Shown piece by piece: positions 22,696 to 34,969 of a stretch of 64,000 nucleotides of DNA (position 1 is its first letter; the number at the start of each line of letters is the position of its first letter). Source of the DNA: Pohlia nutans (Eukaryota > Streptophyta > Bryopsida > Bryales > Mniaceae); the NCBI GenBank assembly GCA_022496805.1, contig CM040085.1:16149811-16213810 (forward strand), written 5' to 3'. Below the pieces are notes generated by a model that ran no database searches, was not told the DNA's origin, and was given only the letters and a program-made list of their open reading frames with translations. Both the position numbers and the translations under genes were made by a program.

Positions 22696-23685
22696 GCTGC
22701 TGCTAATTTGGACGGCAAGCAAAGCAACAGGCTGTGGTGTACGTTTCGTAAGCAACACTTTTGCCCTACGTCAGAGAATGATACGTATACACAAGATGAT
22801 TACTCTACTTGGTAAATACACAAAGTAAATTCAACACAAGATAATTACTCTACTTGGTAAATACTCAAAGTAAATTCAACACAAGATGATTTGCAGCTGA
22901 AGCTTGGGAAACACACGAGTCGAGTGCAAGGAACCAGAATCCAGCACTTATCTTCCCATGAAAGGAAGGGACCAGTTTTTCCAATCCTAGCTTGATAGAT
23001 TTCTAACAACCTGTACATTCTCCAGTGTTAACTTTGAAAATTCCCTTCATTTAGCAACAGTTTTAGCGAGATGAGCAAATTTCAAAACTCCAAAATAGGA
23101 CCCCAGATGCTCCTACATGAGTGAGCTCTGTGAAGGCAACTTTACAAATTTGGAGTAGTCCAGTTTATTGGACTGCCCTAGTATCTGCTTGCCTTGGTTG
23201 ATTATACAGTGACTAGCAAAAGCTTTAGATTACTGTAGTTACAACTCTAGGAACTCATAGGTACTCAAAAGCTCACTTGACAAAAGCTCTTGAATATATC
23301 AAAGATGAGCTTGAAGTGCATGTGTGGCTACACTTCTTGAATCATGTAGAAAGAGGTGATAATTGTTCAGTGACGAAGATTATGCTATGAAATGGTCGAT
23401 ACTCTCTTCATTCTATTTTGTGTAATCTCTGATTCGCTACGTCTCTTCATTCTATTTTGTGTAATTTTTGTGTAATTTTGAACTAATGTTACATCACATT
23501 AGCTTATAATGAGATTTTTTTTTTTGTTTAATTTGTCTTGGGACTACCATCATAAAGCTTTCAATGAATAGTGTCATCTCTAATTTAAATTTGGAACCAC
23601 CATTGTCAAGCTTTTCAATGACACACCAATTATTGCCATTACTATGAGTCACAGGAATTCAGTATTGTCACAACAATTGTGGTAT
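22696..23685. other. 3' flank of ATG18 and intergenic, no gene seen
   Basis: Contains a small tandem repeat at 22789-22890 (45-bp unit, about 2.3 copies) and short imperfect repeats of TCTTCATTCTATTTTGTGTAA near 23405-23470. No coding sequence is recognised. Confidence 0.5.
22789..22890. repeat. 45-bp tandem repeat, 2.3 copies
   Basis: The unit starts ACACAAGATGATTACTCTAC. The second copy has two substitutions and a third partial copy follows. It lies in the 3' region of ATG18. Confidence 0.85.
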
Positions 23686-23687
23686 TA

Positions 23688-25272
23688 CAGTCACTCCAAA
23701 AACTGAGTCTATATAAGAAACATACAACTTCAAATGACAATGCCACAAACACGGATGATCAAAATCAAAAGCTGTAGAAAACAAAATTGTAGAGAATAAA
23801 GCACTACACAACACCATAATGGAAAAAAAATGATTTCAATTACAACAAAGTAAAGAAAGGTCTTGAAGCAAAGTATGTATATAGACTCGGTTTTTGCACT
23901 ACACCTGAAAAGTCGCTTAAAATTTTGTCCACCGCCCTTTTGCAGCCAAAACAGCTGCAATTCGATCAGGCATGCTAGCATACAATCTCTTACACTCTTC
24001 TATACTAATAGAAAAGAAAACTTCTTGCACTCGCTCTCATAATTGAAGAATACCAGTAGGAGGAGTAGAATAGGAATTCAATCGCCGTTTGAGTGAAGCC
24101 CATACATTTTCAATAGGATTAAGGTCAGGGGACTGTGCAGGCCACTCTAAGACACAAAACGGTTGCCTTCCAAACCACTCTGAAACAATCTTTGCTGAAT
24201 GAATACTAGCATTGTCCTGTTGGAAAATAACTTCCTCAACATTGAACTCCAAATCCCGCAATGTAGAATACAAATCTTGCTCTAAAATCCCAATGTAGCC
24301 TCTAGCATTTAAACGCCCCTGTATATTGTGCAATGCCCCTAATCCTTTAGAAGTCAAACAACTCCAAAGCATAATGCCGCCTCCACCATGTTTGACAGTT
24401 TGACTGACAGCACGTACAGGAATGTTTTCTTTGTCTTCAATCCAACACCAAGCTCTTCCATCTAAGCCAAAACGACATATTCTGGTTTCATCACTAAATA
24501 CCACCCTCTCCCAATCACTCACTGTCCAATCTTTGTAATTTTGAGCAAATTGAAACCTTGCTTTGATGTTCTTCTTGCTTAAAAAAGGCTTCTCAATTTT
24601 TCTAGAAGAAGACAATCCTTGTTCTCTCAACGCATTCCTCAAGGTATTATCACACATTTCTACACCTGTCTCTCTTCTAAGCACTATTGCAACCTCTGTT
24701 GCAGTTTCTAAACCTCCAACAGTTACTAAACGTGAAGCATACCGCTTTTCCCACTCTGTAAGGACTTTAGGACGACCTCCTTTAGACAAGTTTAAGTTGT
24801 GAGAGTGACGCTTTCTCACTCTGTTAACTGTAGATTGCGATAAACCCAAGCTTCTTGCAATCTCTCTACTACTATTTCCTTTTTCTATCAAAGCTACAAT
24901 ATTTGCTTCTTTGTCTCTAGAAATCGGCCTCATCCTTTGTTACAACTTCTACAAATCACAAGAAGTGTGCAAGACAATCTAGTACAAACCCACAAAAAAA
25001 ATTATCAAATTTCACGAAGAAACAAGAACAAACAAGCTACCGAAGAAGGTGGCAAGGAAGGCCTCAAAAACTGAGTCTATGCACTCTCGAAGCTTTCCTC
25101 TCTGTCACTCAAACCTTCTGGAAAATGATGATGTCATCATGACATCATGTCAAAGTAAACTTGAGAATCTTTTTCATCCGTATTCTACATCCACTAAAAA
25201 TCTCATTATTTTTTTCCCAAGAGGCTTTGGAAGTGCTTGTCCATAACATAGACTCAGTTTTTGGAGTGACTG
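23688..25272 (-). mobile_element. complete Tc1-type (DD34E) transposon, 1585 bp
   Basis: The terminal 25 bp (starting CAGTCACTCCAAAAACTGAG) are identical and inverted at 23688-23712 and 25248-25272. The element is flanked by TA at 23686-23687 and 25273-25274, the target duplication of the Tc1/mariner superfamily. It carries one transposase reading frame on the minus strand. Further copies of the inner half of the terminal repeat lie 168 bp inside each end. Perfect ends and an almost open transposase suggest recent activity. Confidence 0.95.
23917..24933 (-). pseudogene. Tc1-type transposase with one premature stop
   Basis: The frame from ATG at 24933 runs 298 codons to TGA at 24037-24039. 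It then continues open for another 40 codons to TAA at 23917-23919, for 338 positions in all, the usual Tc1 transposase length. The order is: N-terminal paired-like helix-turn-helix (SREIARSLGLSQSTVNRVRK); first catalytic Asp in VVFSDET; GGGGIMLW; second Asp in FQQDNASIHSA; and Glu in SPDLNPIENVW, 34 residues later (DD34E). The stop sits where LW-E is expected (ILQL-stop-ERVQEVF), so a TGG-to-TGA change is the simplest explanation. The truncated product keeps the whole catalytic core, so loss of function is likely but not proven. Plant mariner-like elements are usually DD39D, so this type is unusual here. Confidence 0.92.
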
Positions 25273-25274
25273 TA

Positions 25275-26366
25275 ACCCTCTCAAGGGTTCAAATGGGTTC
25301 AAACTTTTCTAGATCAAACTTTTCAGAAAGCAAACATTTGGGATCAAACTTTTATTTTTATGTATGTGATTTTTAGATCAAACAGGTAGTTTTACGTGAC
25401 ACTTTGCTTCCTGTGCTACTAAGACAAGGAGCCAATTTATCAGCACCGGCATCAACTCTACCTGAAAAAATCATTCAATGCATATGTTCCGTAGAATACT
25501 ACGATGTCACCATCAGAATTACCTACAAAAACAGAATGATGAGCGAAACATCACAGCAATAACATAAAAACTGCACCTAAGTTGGCCCTTGTCCCAATCC
25601 AGAAGTGGTGGCACGAGGCATTTTCTTTTTGAGTAGTACCGCATATCGTCTTTAAATGGTTATCAATAACATGGATCAACACGAGTTTAGCGTGCCCAGC
25701 TACTAGCATAACCATAGAAACGTAATGTATACCTCTATCAATCACTACCTGCACCTGTTTCAATGATTCGTTTAAAAAGATTGTATTGCAAATTTGACCA
25801 CTAAATTTGCAGGTTGTCTACTGTTCCCCTCCTGCAAGGTTTTCCACTCGGCATGTTTCTACAAATTTGCTCAGAGTGGAACACCTCGGTCGTTTACTTA
25901 CAAATTACAATAACCAAGGACGGCTGTTGTGCAACACTCGGTTACTCTGTACAAATCCGGATATTTTTCCCTTACCAGGACTCATAAAGCATTACTGCCC
26001 CCAATTTCAGCATCCCTGGTAAGCATGTACTTATGTTATCGAGTTGAGAATTCGAGGTGCAGTAGCATGGAAGAACCTTGATTATATGACAATGCCCAGT
26101 CCGTTTCTTTGCAATTAATCTCTGCACCTTCAATGTGGCTGCAGGAAACTCCTCCTGTCTTTGCCATTCGATGATTCAATACAGCTGCATTCGGAATTCA
26201 GTGAACACCACAGTCTTCACTGAAACCACATTCATGTGGAAAGTGCAAATTCTCTGCAGATAATGAGTATCGTCCACCCTGAGCCCATGAACGAAACTGG
26301 AACGCAGTCGGTCAGTCGTGAACACAGCATCAGATGGTTTAGAGTCGTTGATGTCTCAAATTGTTG
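25275..26366. other. intergenic / 3' flank of the Sen1-like gene, no gene seen
   Basis: Several small frames are present with no recognisable features. The last few hundred bases are likely 3' untranslated region of the minus-strand helicase gene. Confidence 0.45.
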
Positions 26367-29300
26367 TCACAACCCTTTGCTTCTGCGACTTGGATGCTGA
26401 AATTGTGGACCAAAACCAGGGGGGCGAGGGCCATCTCGCTGTCCTCTACATGATCTATCAAAGGGTTGTCGCTGCCACAACTCCCGCCCATCCGGTCCCC
26501 TCTCTTGCACAACACCATTTGCTCTACCCCGCCGATGAGACCCCTCTCCAACATGACTGTTGTACCGACCTGTGAATCCGACATGTCAGTATTACAGCAC
26601 GAGACAAACACACGTCATACATACCTCAGAAAATTGGCGACAACAATGATAACACAGCTAATTCTCACCACTTGTCAGCCTATGTCCAAATAATTCAGGA
26701 CTCTACTATTAAAGTATAGTGTTTTCATAAATCTAACACAATTTTCCTGCAGAGATAGCAACATAATTGTATTCAGGGCACATCATAATCACTACACTGA
26801 ATGGCGCATTTAGTGTCCGTAGAGAATTGATTTACCACAATTCGTTTGCCACTTGTCATTCTCACTTTCATTGAGAGTGCCATGTTCTTTCCAAGTAATG
26901 AGAGTGACATGAGGTGGCATGCCATATTTATTGTAAGGTTTCCATGTCATTGGAACACTACATTCATTTTTTTCTTACCAGGACACTATCTCCCTAAAAT
27001 TAAATAGTGTCCCGGTTTAAAAATAGTGTCCCGAGACACTAAATACACCATTCAGTGTAGCGAATAAATGGTGTATACCAGGAGATGGATACTAAATATC
27101 AATAAATCGATTTACCTGAAGAAGAATGACGACCACCACCGTGAGGTGCACCAATGCCTCGACCTCTACTCGCAGGACCGCCTGGACGAGGGTGCAAGAG
27201 ACCAGGGCTTCCCAGAGGAGCACCCAATGATACAGGCTCCGGGAGAAGTCCCCTCTGTATACACGTGGCAGAGGAGACAAAGCATCCCCTTTCTTTGGCA
27301 TCTGCCAATAGGGCAGCCCAATCTTCAGATTGGGTGAGAGCTGAAGCATTTCCTATCACCTGCAATAAGGACATATCAAATTAAAACGGCACTTCTTACC
27401 TAGGCTAAAATCTTTCAGAAAATACTTGGCAAATATAGAACACGAAGGAGGCAAACGCAACACAACTGGCATAACTACACCAATAAGGTGATTTAGTGTG
27501 GAGCACACTATCCCGAAACTCCACATCTGAATCCCAAGACATCATAACTGTAAAGTCGTTGTATCCACAGAGTAGAAGTACCTTTTAGGAGCATTACTAT
27601 TTTGAGTACCACAATAAATCACCTTTTCGGTGTAGCTACAAACATGTTGTCTGAACACACTTACCCACAAAGATCGCCGAGCTCGAGTAAGAGCCACATT
27701 CATCCGTCGAATATCAGCAACAAACCCAACACCATGACTAGAAGCCCGGACACAAGACATCATTATGACGTCACGTTCCTGTCCTTGAAATGCATCCACG
27801 GTGTTGATGTACACACCCTTGCTAGCAGCATTTGATCCAACAACGCCAACAAACTCCTTCTCCAAACACTGCAGTTGCTGCTTGTAAGGTGTAATGATGC
27901 CAACTGACACATTTGCAGGAGGGCCACTTCCGGCCTCATCAGCCACGGTCTTTAGCAAGTGTTGATAAAGATGGACGGCTACTTGTGCCTCCATCTTGTT
28001 CTGATAAGACACAGAACCTGCATGTGATTCTCTACCCAGGCTAATATCAAAAAAGAGGTATGGCTGCAGAAGTGGATCCTTGTAGTAAACCTCCTCTTTC
28101 AACCCCTTAACACTTTCACTATCAACTAACCTGCCCTGATAGAAATAACGGGATGGAAAATCTCGAATTTGTGGATGCATGCGATACTGTACAGAGAGAA
28201 GTATTGCTGGACACCCTGCTTGCTGGAACCGCTCAAACAAGCTACGACTATATTTCATGGTGTCGGCAGCACGGCTAATCACGGTGGCTGGAAGCTGTTG
28301 AGGATCGCCAACAAGGACACACCGGGCTGCCCGTAAGCTGAGCGGGGGTAGTACTGCAACCTCACTGGCTTGGGCAGCCTCATCAATAACCACCATATCA
28401 AATCCATGAGCAAGTTGTGAGAAGATTTTACGTCCACTGCTAGACACTGTAGTGAAGACAATCTCAGCTTCATTGGCAAAACTTGCTTCAAGCTTTCTTC
28501 GTGCATCTTCAATCCTGAAATTGCTCCCAGGTCTAAACTTAACCTCAATGATAAAAAGTCGTGACATCTCCACTAATACCTTGTCCCGCTCTTCTACAAC
28601 TGCTGCCAACTGCTGTAGTTTACCATCTCGCATCTGGTCACGGGATGCCAAAACCTCAGGATCAACTCCCACATTGCCCTGTCAAAAGTGAATCATCATG
28701 TCAAAAAAATTCCGGGCAAACACAAACTCAAAGAACATATTAAACTGAACAGAGAACTAAGGAATAACAAAGTGCAAAGATGATACCTGACTTCTTGCAG
28801 TTGCAGCAGCATCAATGAGATCCTTTTGAAGACTCATCACAGTCTGACCAAGATTGTACTCCTTGGTGCGGAGGGACTGAAGCCACCGCACCACTTGTGT
28901 CTGGTCCATACCGAGCAGTTGTTCAGTACGCCGTTCCACAGACACTGCCTGAGCTGCACGTGATGCTGTATCCACCCCAACACGAGCCACATCTGGACGA
29001 TATTGTTTCATTTCTCCGTCGATGAAACCCCGATCTAACACTCTAGAAAGAAGTTCATCAGTGGCGGCATTTGATGGGGCACACACTAACATACGTGGCT
29101 TAGGACACAACTTTGGAAGAACTCGTGCTAAATTGTGGTCCATTTTCTGCAAGACTTCGTCAATGGTCCCTCCTCCATCACCATATAAATAACCATCTCC
29201 AGCATTACATAATGAATACTCGTCAGAAGACACACTACCCGGAGCAAGCTTCTTTAATAGAGCTGCATAGTAGCGCTGATATTGCACTAGATGAATGACG

Positions 29301-32300
29301 TTTAACATACCCCACACAGTATGGGTCTTTCCAGTTCCAGGAGGCCCTTGCACAAGAGTGAATGGCCATGGCTGACCACCAGAAGAAGAATTGCCACTGA
29401 CTTCTGTAGTCCCAGCTGCAGTATGTGCAGCAGCCCATTGAATGGCTGCAAGCTGAGGCACATTGAAACCAGTACGTAGGTGATTTATAAATGGAGCTGT
29501 GAAGCAGTCTGGCATAGGAGGGGGCGCCGTATCAGCATATCCTGGGAACAGCTCTGGCCGCGGCTGAAGAATAGCATTCATCATCTGCCAATACAGTTGT
29601 GACCATAAGTATTCAGAGCAGAACAGAAAACTATTCCAGTTTTGGATGTTGACAAAGTACTGGCTACATGGTGAAGTGGAAGATCCATGACAAACACTTC
29701 CACAAATTTTCTGTAGAGGCTAAGATATGAACAAGCATTCAAATATTTAAGAAAAGCCTCGCTGGAGCGATATTGAATAACACACCTGTGGGCGGAAGTT
29801 CGGAAGCTGGTGCAGTGCTGAGTACTCACGCTGAATTGTCGTAAAACCCCCTATGACTGTTAAGTACCATGAAACTCCTCCCTGTTGAATCTGCTGTAAA
29901 GTATGATATGCGTTTGTAATGCTCTCAGCTTCTCCAGTGCTGATTCACAAGGGAAAAAAATCAGTACACAAACACACCAGCGCATCCTAATATGAATGAA
30001 CTGATGCTAAACGTAATAGACTCCCACCTTACTGACAGACATGGAGCAAGTGTGACGAACATATTTCTTCAATCCGCTCTCAGAACCAATACATTTCAGA
30101 TTGCAGGCGCTGCAAGTAGTCAATTCATTCCTTCAATCAGATCAGTGCCCATAAAACATGTGAACCACTGCATATCCCAAGAATATATTCAGCGTAGCCT
30201 CATTTGATGTCACGACAACAAGTCAGAGGCACAAATCTTCCTCTCAAGTAAAAGCTCAGCAGAAAATGCCTACCTCTGTTTGTTTAAATCTTCTTGAGAG
30301 ATGTGGAACCGAAGGATGGCACCAGGTGGGTCTCGGACATCAATCGGTACATAGCGGCGCACAATGCCTGCCACACGACCGGCTATTTGCCCTTCCTCTG
30401 CACTCTCCAATTTACTATCCTTCAAACGACCTTTTCTTTTAATACCTGAGCCAGGCTTGGGGGTCGAGAGAACAGCAACATCACCTTCCTTGAATCGAAG
30501 TTCTCTGTTGCGATCCATGGGCATCAAAACTACATCATACCAACCTGAATTATTCGACAAGAGCATTGTTGTCAGTTAAAGGTCAAGAACAACAGATTTT
30601 TCTAATCAACGGTAACAACTACTTCAATCGTGAATTAAAAAAACGCACCACATTAAATGATGCCACACGAAGAAATCCTCACAACTTTAAAATTCACATT
30701 AACGTCACATAGCTTGCAGACCATTAAATACCTCGTTCTCGTCGTTCATGCATTTTAATCGTAACAGCTGCATGAGGATCACCAGAAGTTCCTTCTAAGA
30801 GCTCTTCCCAATTATTGTGCAGCTGTGCTCGGCATTCTTCAAAGAGTAGAGGTTCCAATACTTTAGCATAGTCTTCCACAGATGGAAAGCTACCAGGCAC
30901 TTTCTGCAACTCAGTATTCCCTACAGCAACAAGGGAACAAGGCAATCAACACATATTTAGTAAGGAACGATGGTTGATACGCAATGCAAAGTTGATCCAA
31001 AACATTTACCGACCCCACTTTGAAGTGACACTCAACCAAGATCAAAAACAACCATCATGCTCGAGAGTTGTGCAGAAGAAACAAAATAAATCTTGTAAAT
31101 TTTAAGCAAATTTTGAAATTCCATCATTTTTTAACTGTTGATTTGTCCAAACAGAAAAAGTCCAATCTTGATATCCAAGCAAAGCCCAAATAACAAGGAC
31201 CCACATTTGTGACAGACAGCCAAGCAGGAATACACCCGTCACAAGAGAAAGTGACCTCCCTTGACTCTGTCTAGGAACAATAATCCGTCAACATTAATCT
31301 AGTTGTGAAAACACCTGGTGCCTTGCCTTGCATGCTCCAGAAGGTATAGCCGTGCTCAACCAGATGCATGGATGATGCATCAGCGTTTGACAATCAGCCA
31401 TTGACAGTCCCATGAGCCACAGTCCAAGGCAGCAGCCTGTCATTGATACAGGCAAGAGATGATACAGACAAACCACCCTCAAGCATACCTGCGACCCGAG
31501 AGTCCGAATGGCAACACATCAAGCCCTTACCCATATTTCAACTTAAACAACCCATAAATATTTGGATGCTTGAGTTTCTGAAATGATAGGTACTATTATT
31601 TCAGTTGTTCAAATACTTTTGAAATAACCCCCTAAACTTAAGTTTTGGATATTAACCAACCCCTATCAGTCTCACCAAATGTGCGACACCAGGAACTCGA
31701 AATAAATAAAATCATTAACCTGCTACAGGCGCCTCCAAAAGTGAAGCAACGAAATATTATGTTATAAGTATCTCTCTGGCAGAAAAATACGTACAGAATG
31801 CGTTCGTTTGCTTACGACAAGATACTTCTAGAATGAGTTTCAGAAAAAGTAAACCAACACAAGTCCTACAAATGAAACCATATTACTATACCGTGTTAAT
31901 TGTGCGTTTGCTCAACAACTGAACATTGATTGTACAATCGCAACGGGAGCATAAGAGACATAAAGTTAATGAACAAATATCGAAAGCAACGAATTTCCTA
32001 CTTAACTTGTTTGGCATGCATTCTCGCTTACGTAACAACTCCGAGCGTTTTTAATTAAAAACCTCTATGCAACAGAAGGTAACATGTGGTACGGGTAAAT
32101 AACGGATAAATTCAATTGTCAATTCAAATTTAGAATAATCCTCAGAGTAGCCTCGTAAATGGTTCATAGACCTCTTTAGGGGCATCTTCTAACGAGTACA
32201 GATGCGCTTCGTATAGCATTTGTACACGAGAAACCAAACCCGTAACAAGACTCCTCAGGGACCAACGTTAGACATGCATAACTTCTATACTTTTCCAGAT

Positions 32301-34123
32301 ATCTACAAGACCAACATGTTCGCCAAATTAGTCGCTAATCATGACGTCTGCATTTGATTGATTATGGCACACGTAACTTCGACAGACGCAATAGAACATA
32401 GAAAGTTTCAGTAGTGGAAAGCAATACAGCTGCAGACGGTGAGAACTCGGGCATCAGTGTGGGAATACTTACCACAAGTCTTGATCGATGAGAAACGCAA
32501 ACGATTCACATTACATGGAGCAAGAAACAAACCTGGAGATTGCCATAGTTTGCCGCAGGTCGCTTCTCGTTGAAGCCTCTCAATAGTAGTGTCTTGAAAA
32601 GCTGGTCTCGAATCACTCCGGGAACTGGTACCAACAGTCGAAGATGTCCTTCGAAGAGGAGCTGTGGCCGAAGGCTTCTTTACAGTTGGCCTGATAAACT
32701 CAGTTGGCTTGACGGCAGGAGGAGGCTTTGCAGTACGTGGGGCTCGAGGAGGAGGAACTGGAATGTCCTTCATTTTCCGAGGCCTGCGGGGAACAGTAAT
32801 GCCAAGTGGTTTATCTCCCTGCTTTTCTTCCGACACTCCACTGCCTTCAGCTACCTCGTTGTCGACTTGCTGCTGCGGCATCTCGATATCTCTGCTGTCA
32901 TCTTCAACAGTAACATCCTCCTTCACTGCTTGTCTCTTCGACTCCTTGACACCTATTTCGGAAGGAACCCTAACTTCTTTCCCATTTCCCAGCGGGTTGG
33001 AATGTTTTCCAGACTCACTGCTCTGAGGAGACTCGAGCTTTGAAGCTTTCCCAGAAGAAGATTTAGGGCCTGTGTCATCCAAATTCTCACCGACAATGAC
33101 CCCTCCAAACGACCTGGTTCTCTTTAACGGATGCCTCGGTAATCGCGCCCTCTTCGGCGGTGCTTGCGCTTCCCCTTCCAGCACCACTATGGAGCGCCGG
33201 CGTTTGTCCGAATTATTTGCGTCTTTAACCACAGCCACCACCTTCTTCTGCTTCGAGGACGCTTCCCCCTCGCCATCCACCTGCTGCATCTTGGATTCAT
33301 CCTGCAGCCTTGGATTCTCCGTTTGCTTACCAACTGCCAAGACACTGCTGGAACGTTCCAGCTTCACCTCCGGAGAAAAATTTTGCTTCAAATTATTGTT
33401 TCCATCATCCGCTGCCTTTCCATCCACTTTCGAAGGGTTTGACACTGTGGTCGCCGTCACCACACTAGAAGAACTAGGACTCGGTTTCTCGCGATCAGGG
33501 CTCACAACAGAGGTCACTCTCTCGACCTTCTGGCTCCTCAGCTGCCCTAAAGTTCGCAGCCGCTTGCGCACTGGCTTCTGTTCAATCCAATCCTCCGCTT
33601 CAGCACTTGCGATAATTTCTTCAGAGGGACCAGCAGCCGGCGCATCCACCTCGTCAATTCTTGCCCTTGTTACAACCCTAGAAACCACACCAATCTCATC
33701 GTCCTCGCTCTCGGCCTTGGTCGCATCCGGCTCACGTCGCCTCTCAAATTTCTCCACATCCACACGCAAGCCCGTCGCAAGATCACTCACAGCCATTTCG
33801 TCCAAACCATCCACAGCGTCATCACAAACCCTAAAGTCGGTATCACAATCCCTACCTGCATCCACAAGCCTCTCGGCAGCATCGTCAGGAACCCTAAAAT
33901 CCCCGGGTCCCTCCAGATTTTCGGGCGCGACGGTCTCAACGCCGGCACTGGCAGCCTCATCACCGCGCAAAGCAATCTGTCCCTCCAGCGAGCTTGGTGC
34001 CCCGAAAAAGTTTCCCCCGCGCGTGGGTTCGTGAAGGGGCGTGGGCGAGGGCAGGGGTGTGGTCTCGCCGTCGGGGTCAGGGGGAGGAGGCGGCAGATTC
34101 AGGTCCAAATCCACCCACCCCAT
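26367..34123 (-). CDS. Sen1/UPF1-like superfamily 1 RNA/DNA helicase, 8 exons
   Basis: Exons in transcript order are 34123-32533, 30920-30732, 30544-30274, 29939-29786, 29584-28787, 28678-27665, 27359-27116 and 26569-26367. They total 4464 nt, in frame, for 1487 aa. The N terminus opens with MGWVDLDLNLPPPPPD, then a disordered acidic/basic region of about 500 residues. A conserved region with FKEGDVAVLSTP follows. The helicase core has Q motif NVPQLAAIQ, Walker A GPPGTGKT (about 815-822), Ia CAPSNAATDEL, Walker B VVIDEAAQ (about 1098-1104), GDPQQLPATV, SVQYRMHP, GIITPYKQQ, VDAFQGQERDVI and NVALTRAR. The tail after exon 7 is rich in Arg/Gly. It matches the plant proteins whose N terminus carries a DLNEPP motif, relatives of yeast Sen1, which resolves RNA:DNA hybrids and ends Pol II transcription. 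The role in plants is less certain. The start is the first Met before DLDLNL; an upstream in-frame Met would add 84 low-quality residues. Confidence 0.93.
26790..27062. mobile_element. CACTA-type MITE in the last intron of the Sen1-like gene
   Basis: The left end CACTACACTGAATGGCGC and the inverted right end CGCTACACTGAATGG are flanked by AAT at 26787-26789 and 27063-27065, giving the 3-bp duplication and CACTA start of the superfamily. Subterminal GACACTATTT/AAATAGTGTC motifs recur several times near the right end. 273 bp, non-coding. Confidence 0.8.
30921..32532 (-). other. intron 1 of the Sen1-like gene, 1612 bp
   Basis: Donor CCAG|GTTTGT and acceptor CTGTAG|GG are clear, and the frame is kept (CAGTCTCCAG|GG... 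reads W-Q-S-P-G-N-T-E-L). No element or nested gene was recognised inside. Confidence 0.8.
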
Positions 34124-34969
34124 TGATGGAGTTGTGCAATACCACGCCCGGAGGGAAAGCTCAAGGAGTCGTCGTCCTCCTCGTCCTCTTTGCAGCACAA
34201 CAACCCGCCCGCCAAGAGAATTCCTGCACGAACACTCGACCTGCAAATGCAAATGCAAGGACTGATGAAACTGGAGGGGGAGCAGGGGGCGATGGCAGAG
34301 CGTGGCATCCTTGCCTTCGGCAGCGGGCACGAGCAGGAGCGCAATGGAGGAACTGTGAAGGCCTCGACCTCCCATTTATAGCGTCGCCTCTCTCGCTCTG
34401 ACGTCGTCGGAGCCTACCATTGCACTAGCATGCGAAATCTCATTCATCCATGTTTCATCCGCTTTTCGGTCGGATATGTTTCATCCGTCACATCGTTCAT
34501 CCCCGCCCCACGCCAACTCCACATGGCTCCTGGTCAGGGGACATCAGTTCCACTCTTTCTTCACGGCGGGGCTTGCCAACTGAACTTCCCCAGTCCAACG
34601 AAGTGAATTATTTCTCATCTTCTCATTAATAATAATAAAAAACTATCACCCAAATGAAACTTCATTTTCACTGCAAAGGTAACATTAAAATATTCCTTTT
34701 TCTTCTTATTTCTTTTTCTTTTTTTAAAGGAATCAGTAACTATTTTAAATTTGATGTTTAAAGAATTAATAGAATATTATTTGGTTGTTAAAGTTTCTCA
34801 CAACTGCAAATGTACCAGACCTGGCCGTCAAGGTGGGAAAAAAAATCTATTTTCTGTGGTAGAAAATGGGAATCTTAGAAAATATTTACATAATCTAAGA
34901 AAAAATTCGCATTATCTGGGAAAAAAATTATTCAACATGACCTACCGACCTTAATTTCGACAATTACCG
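34124..34969. other. 5' leader/promoter of the Sen1-like gene and intergenic
   Basis: GC content is high up to about 34400, then drops abruptly to AT-rich DNA. This marks the likely promoter edge of the minus-strand helicase gene. No other gene is seen. Confidence 0.45.

Noticed and set aside
33072..34034. 320-codon plus-strand frame rich in serine
   Set aside because: It is the antisense shadow of the first exon of the Sen1-like gene, whose frame continues into conserved exons.
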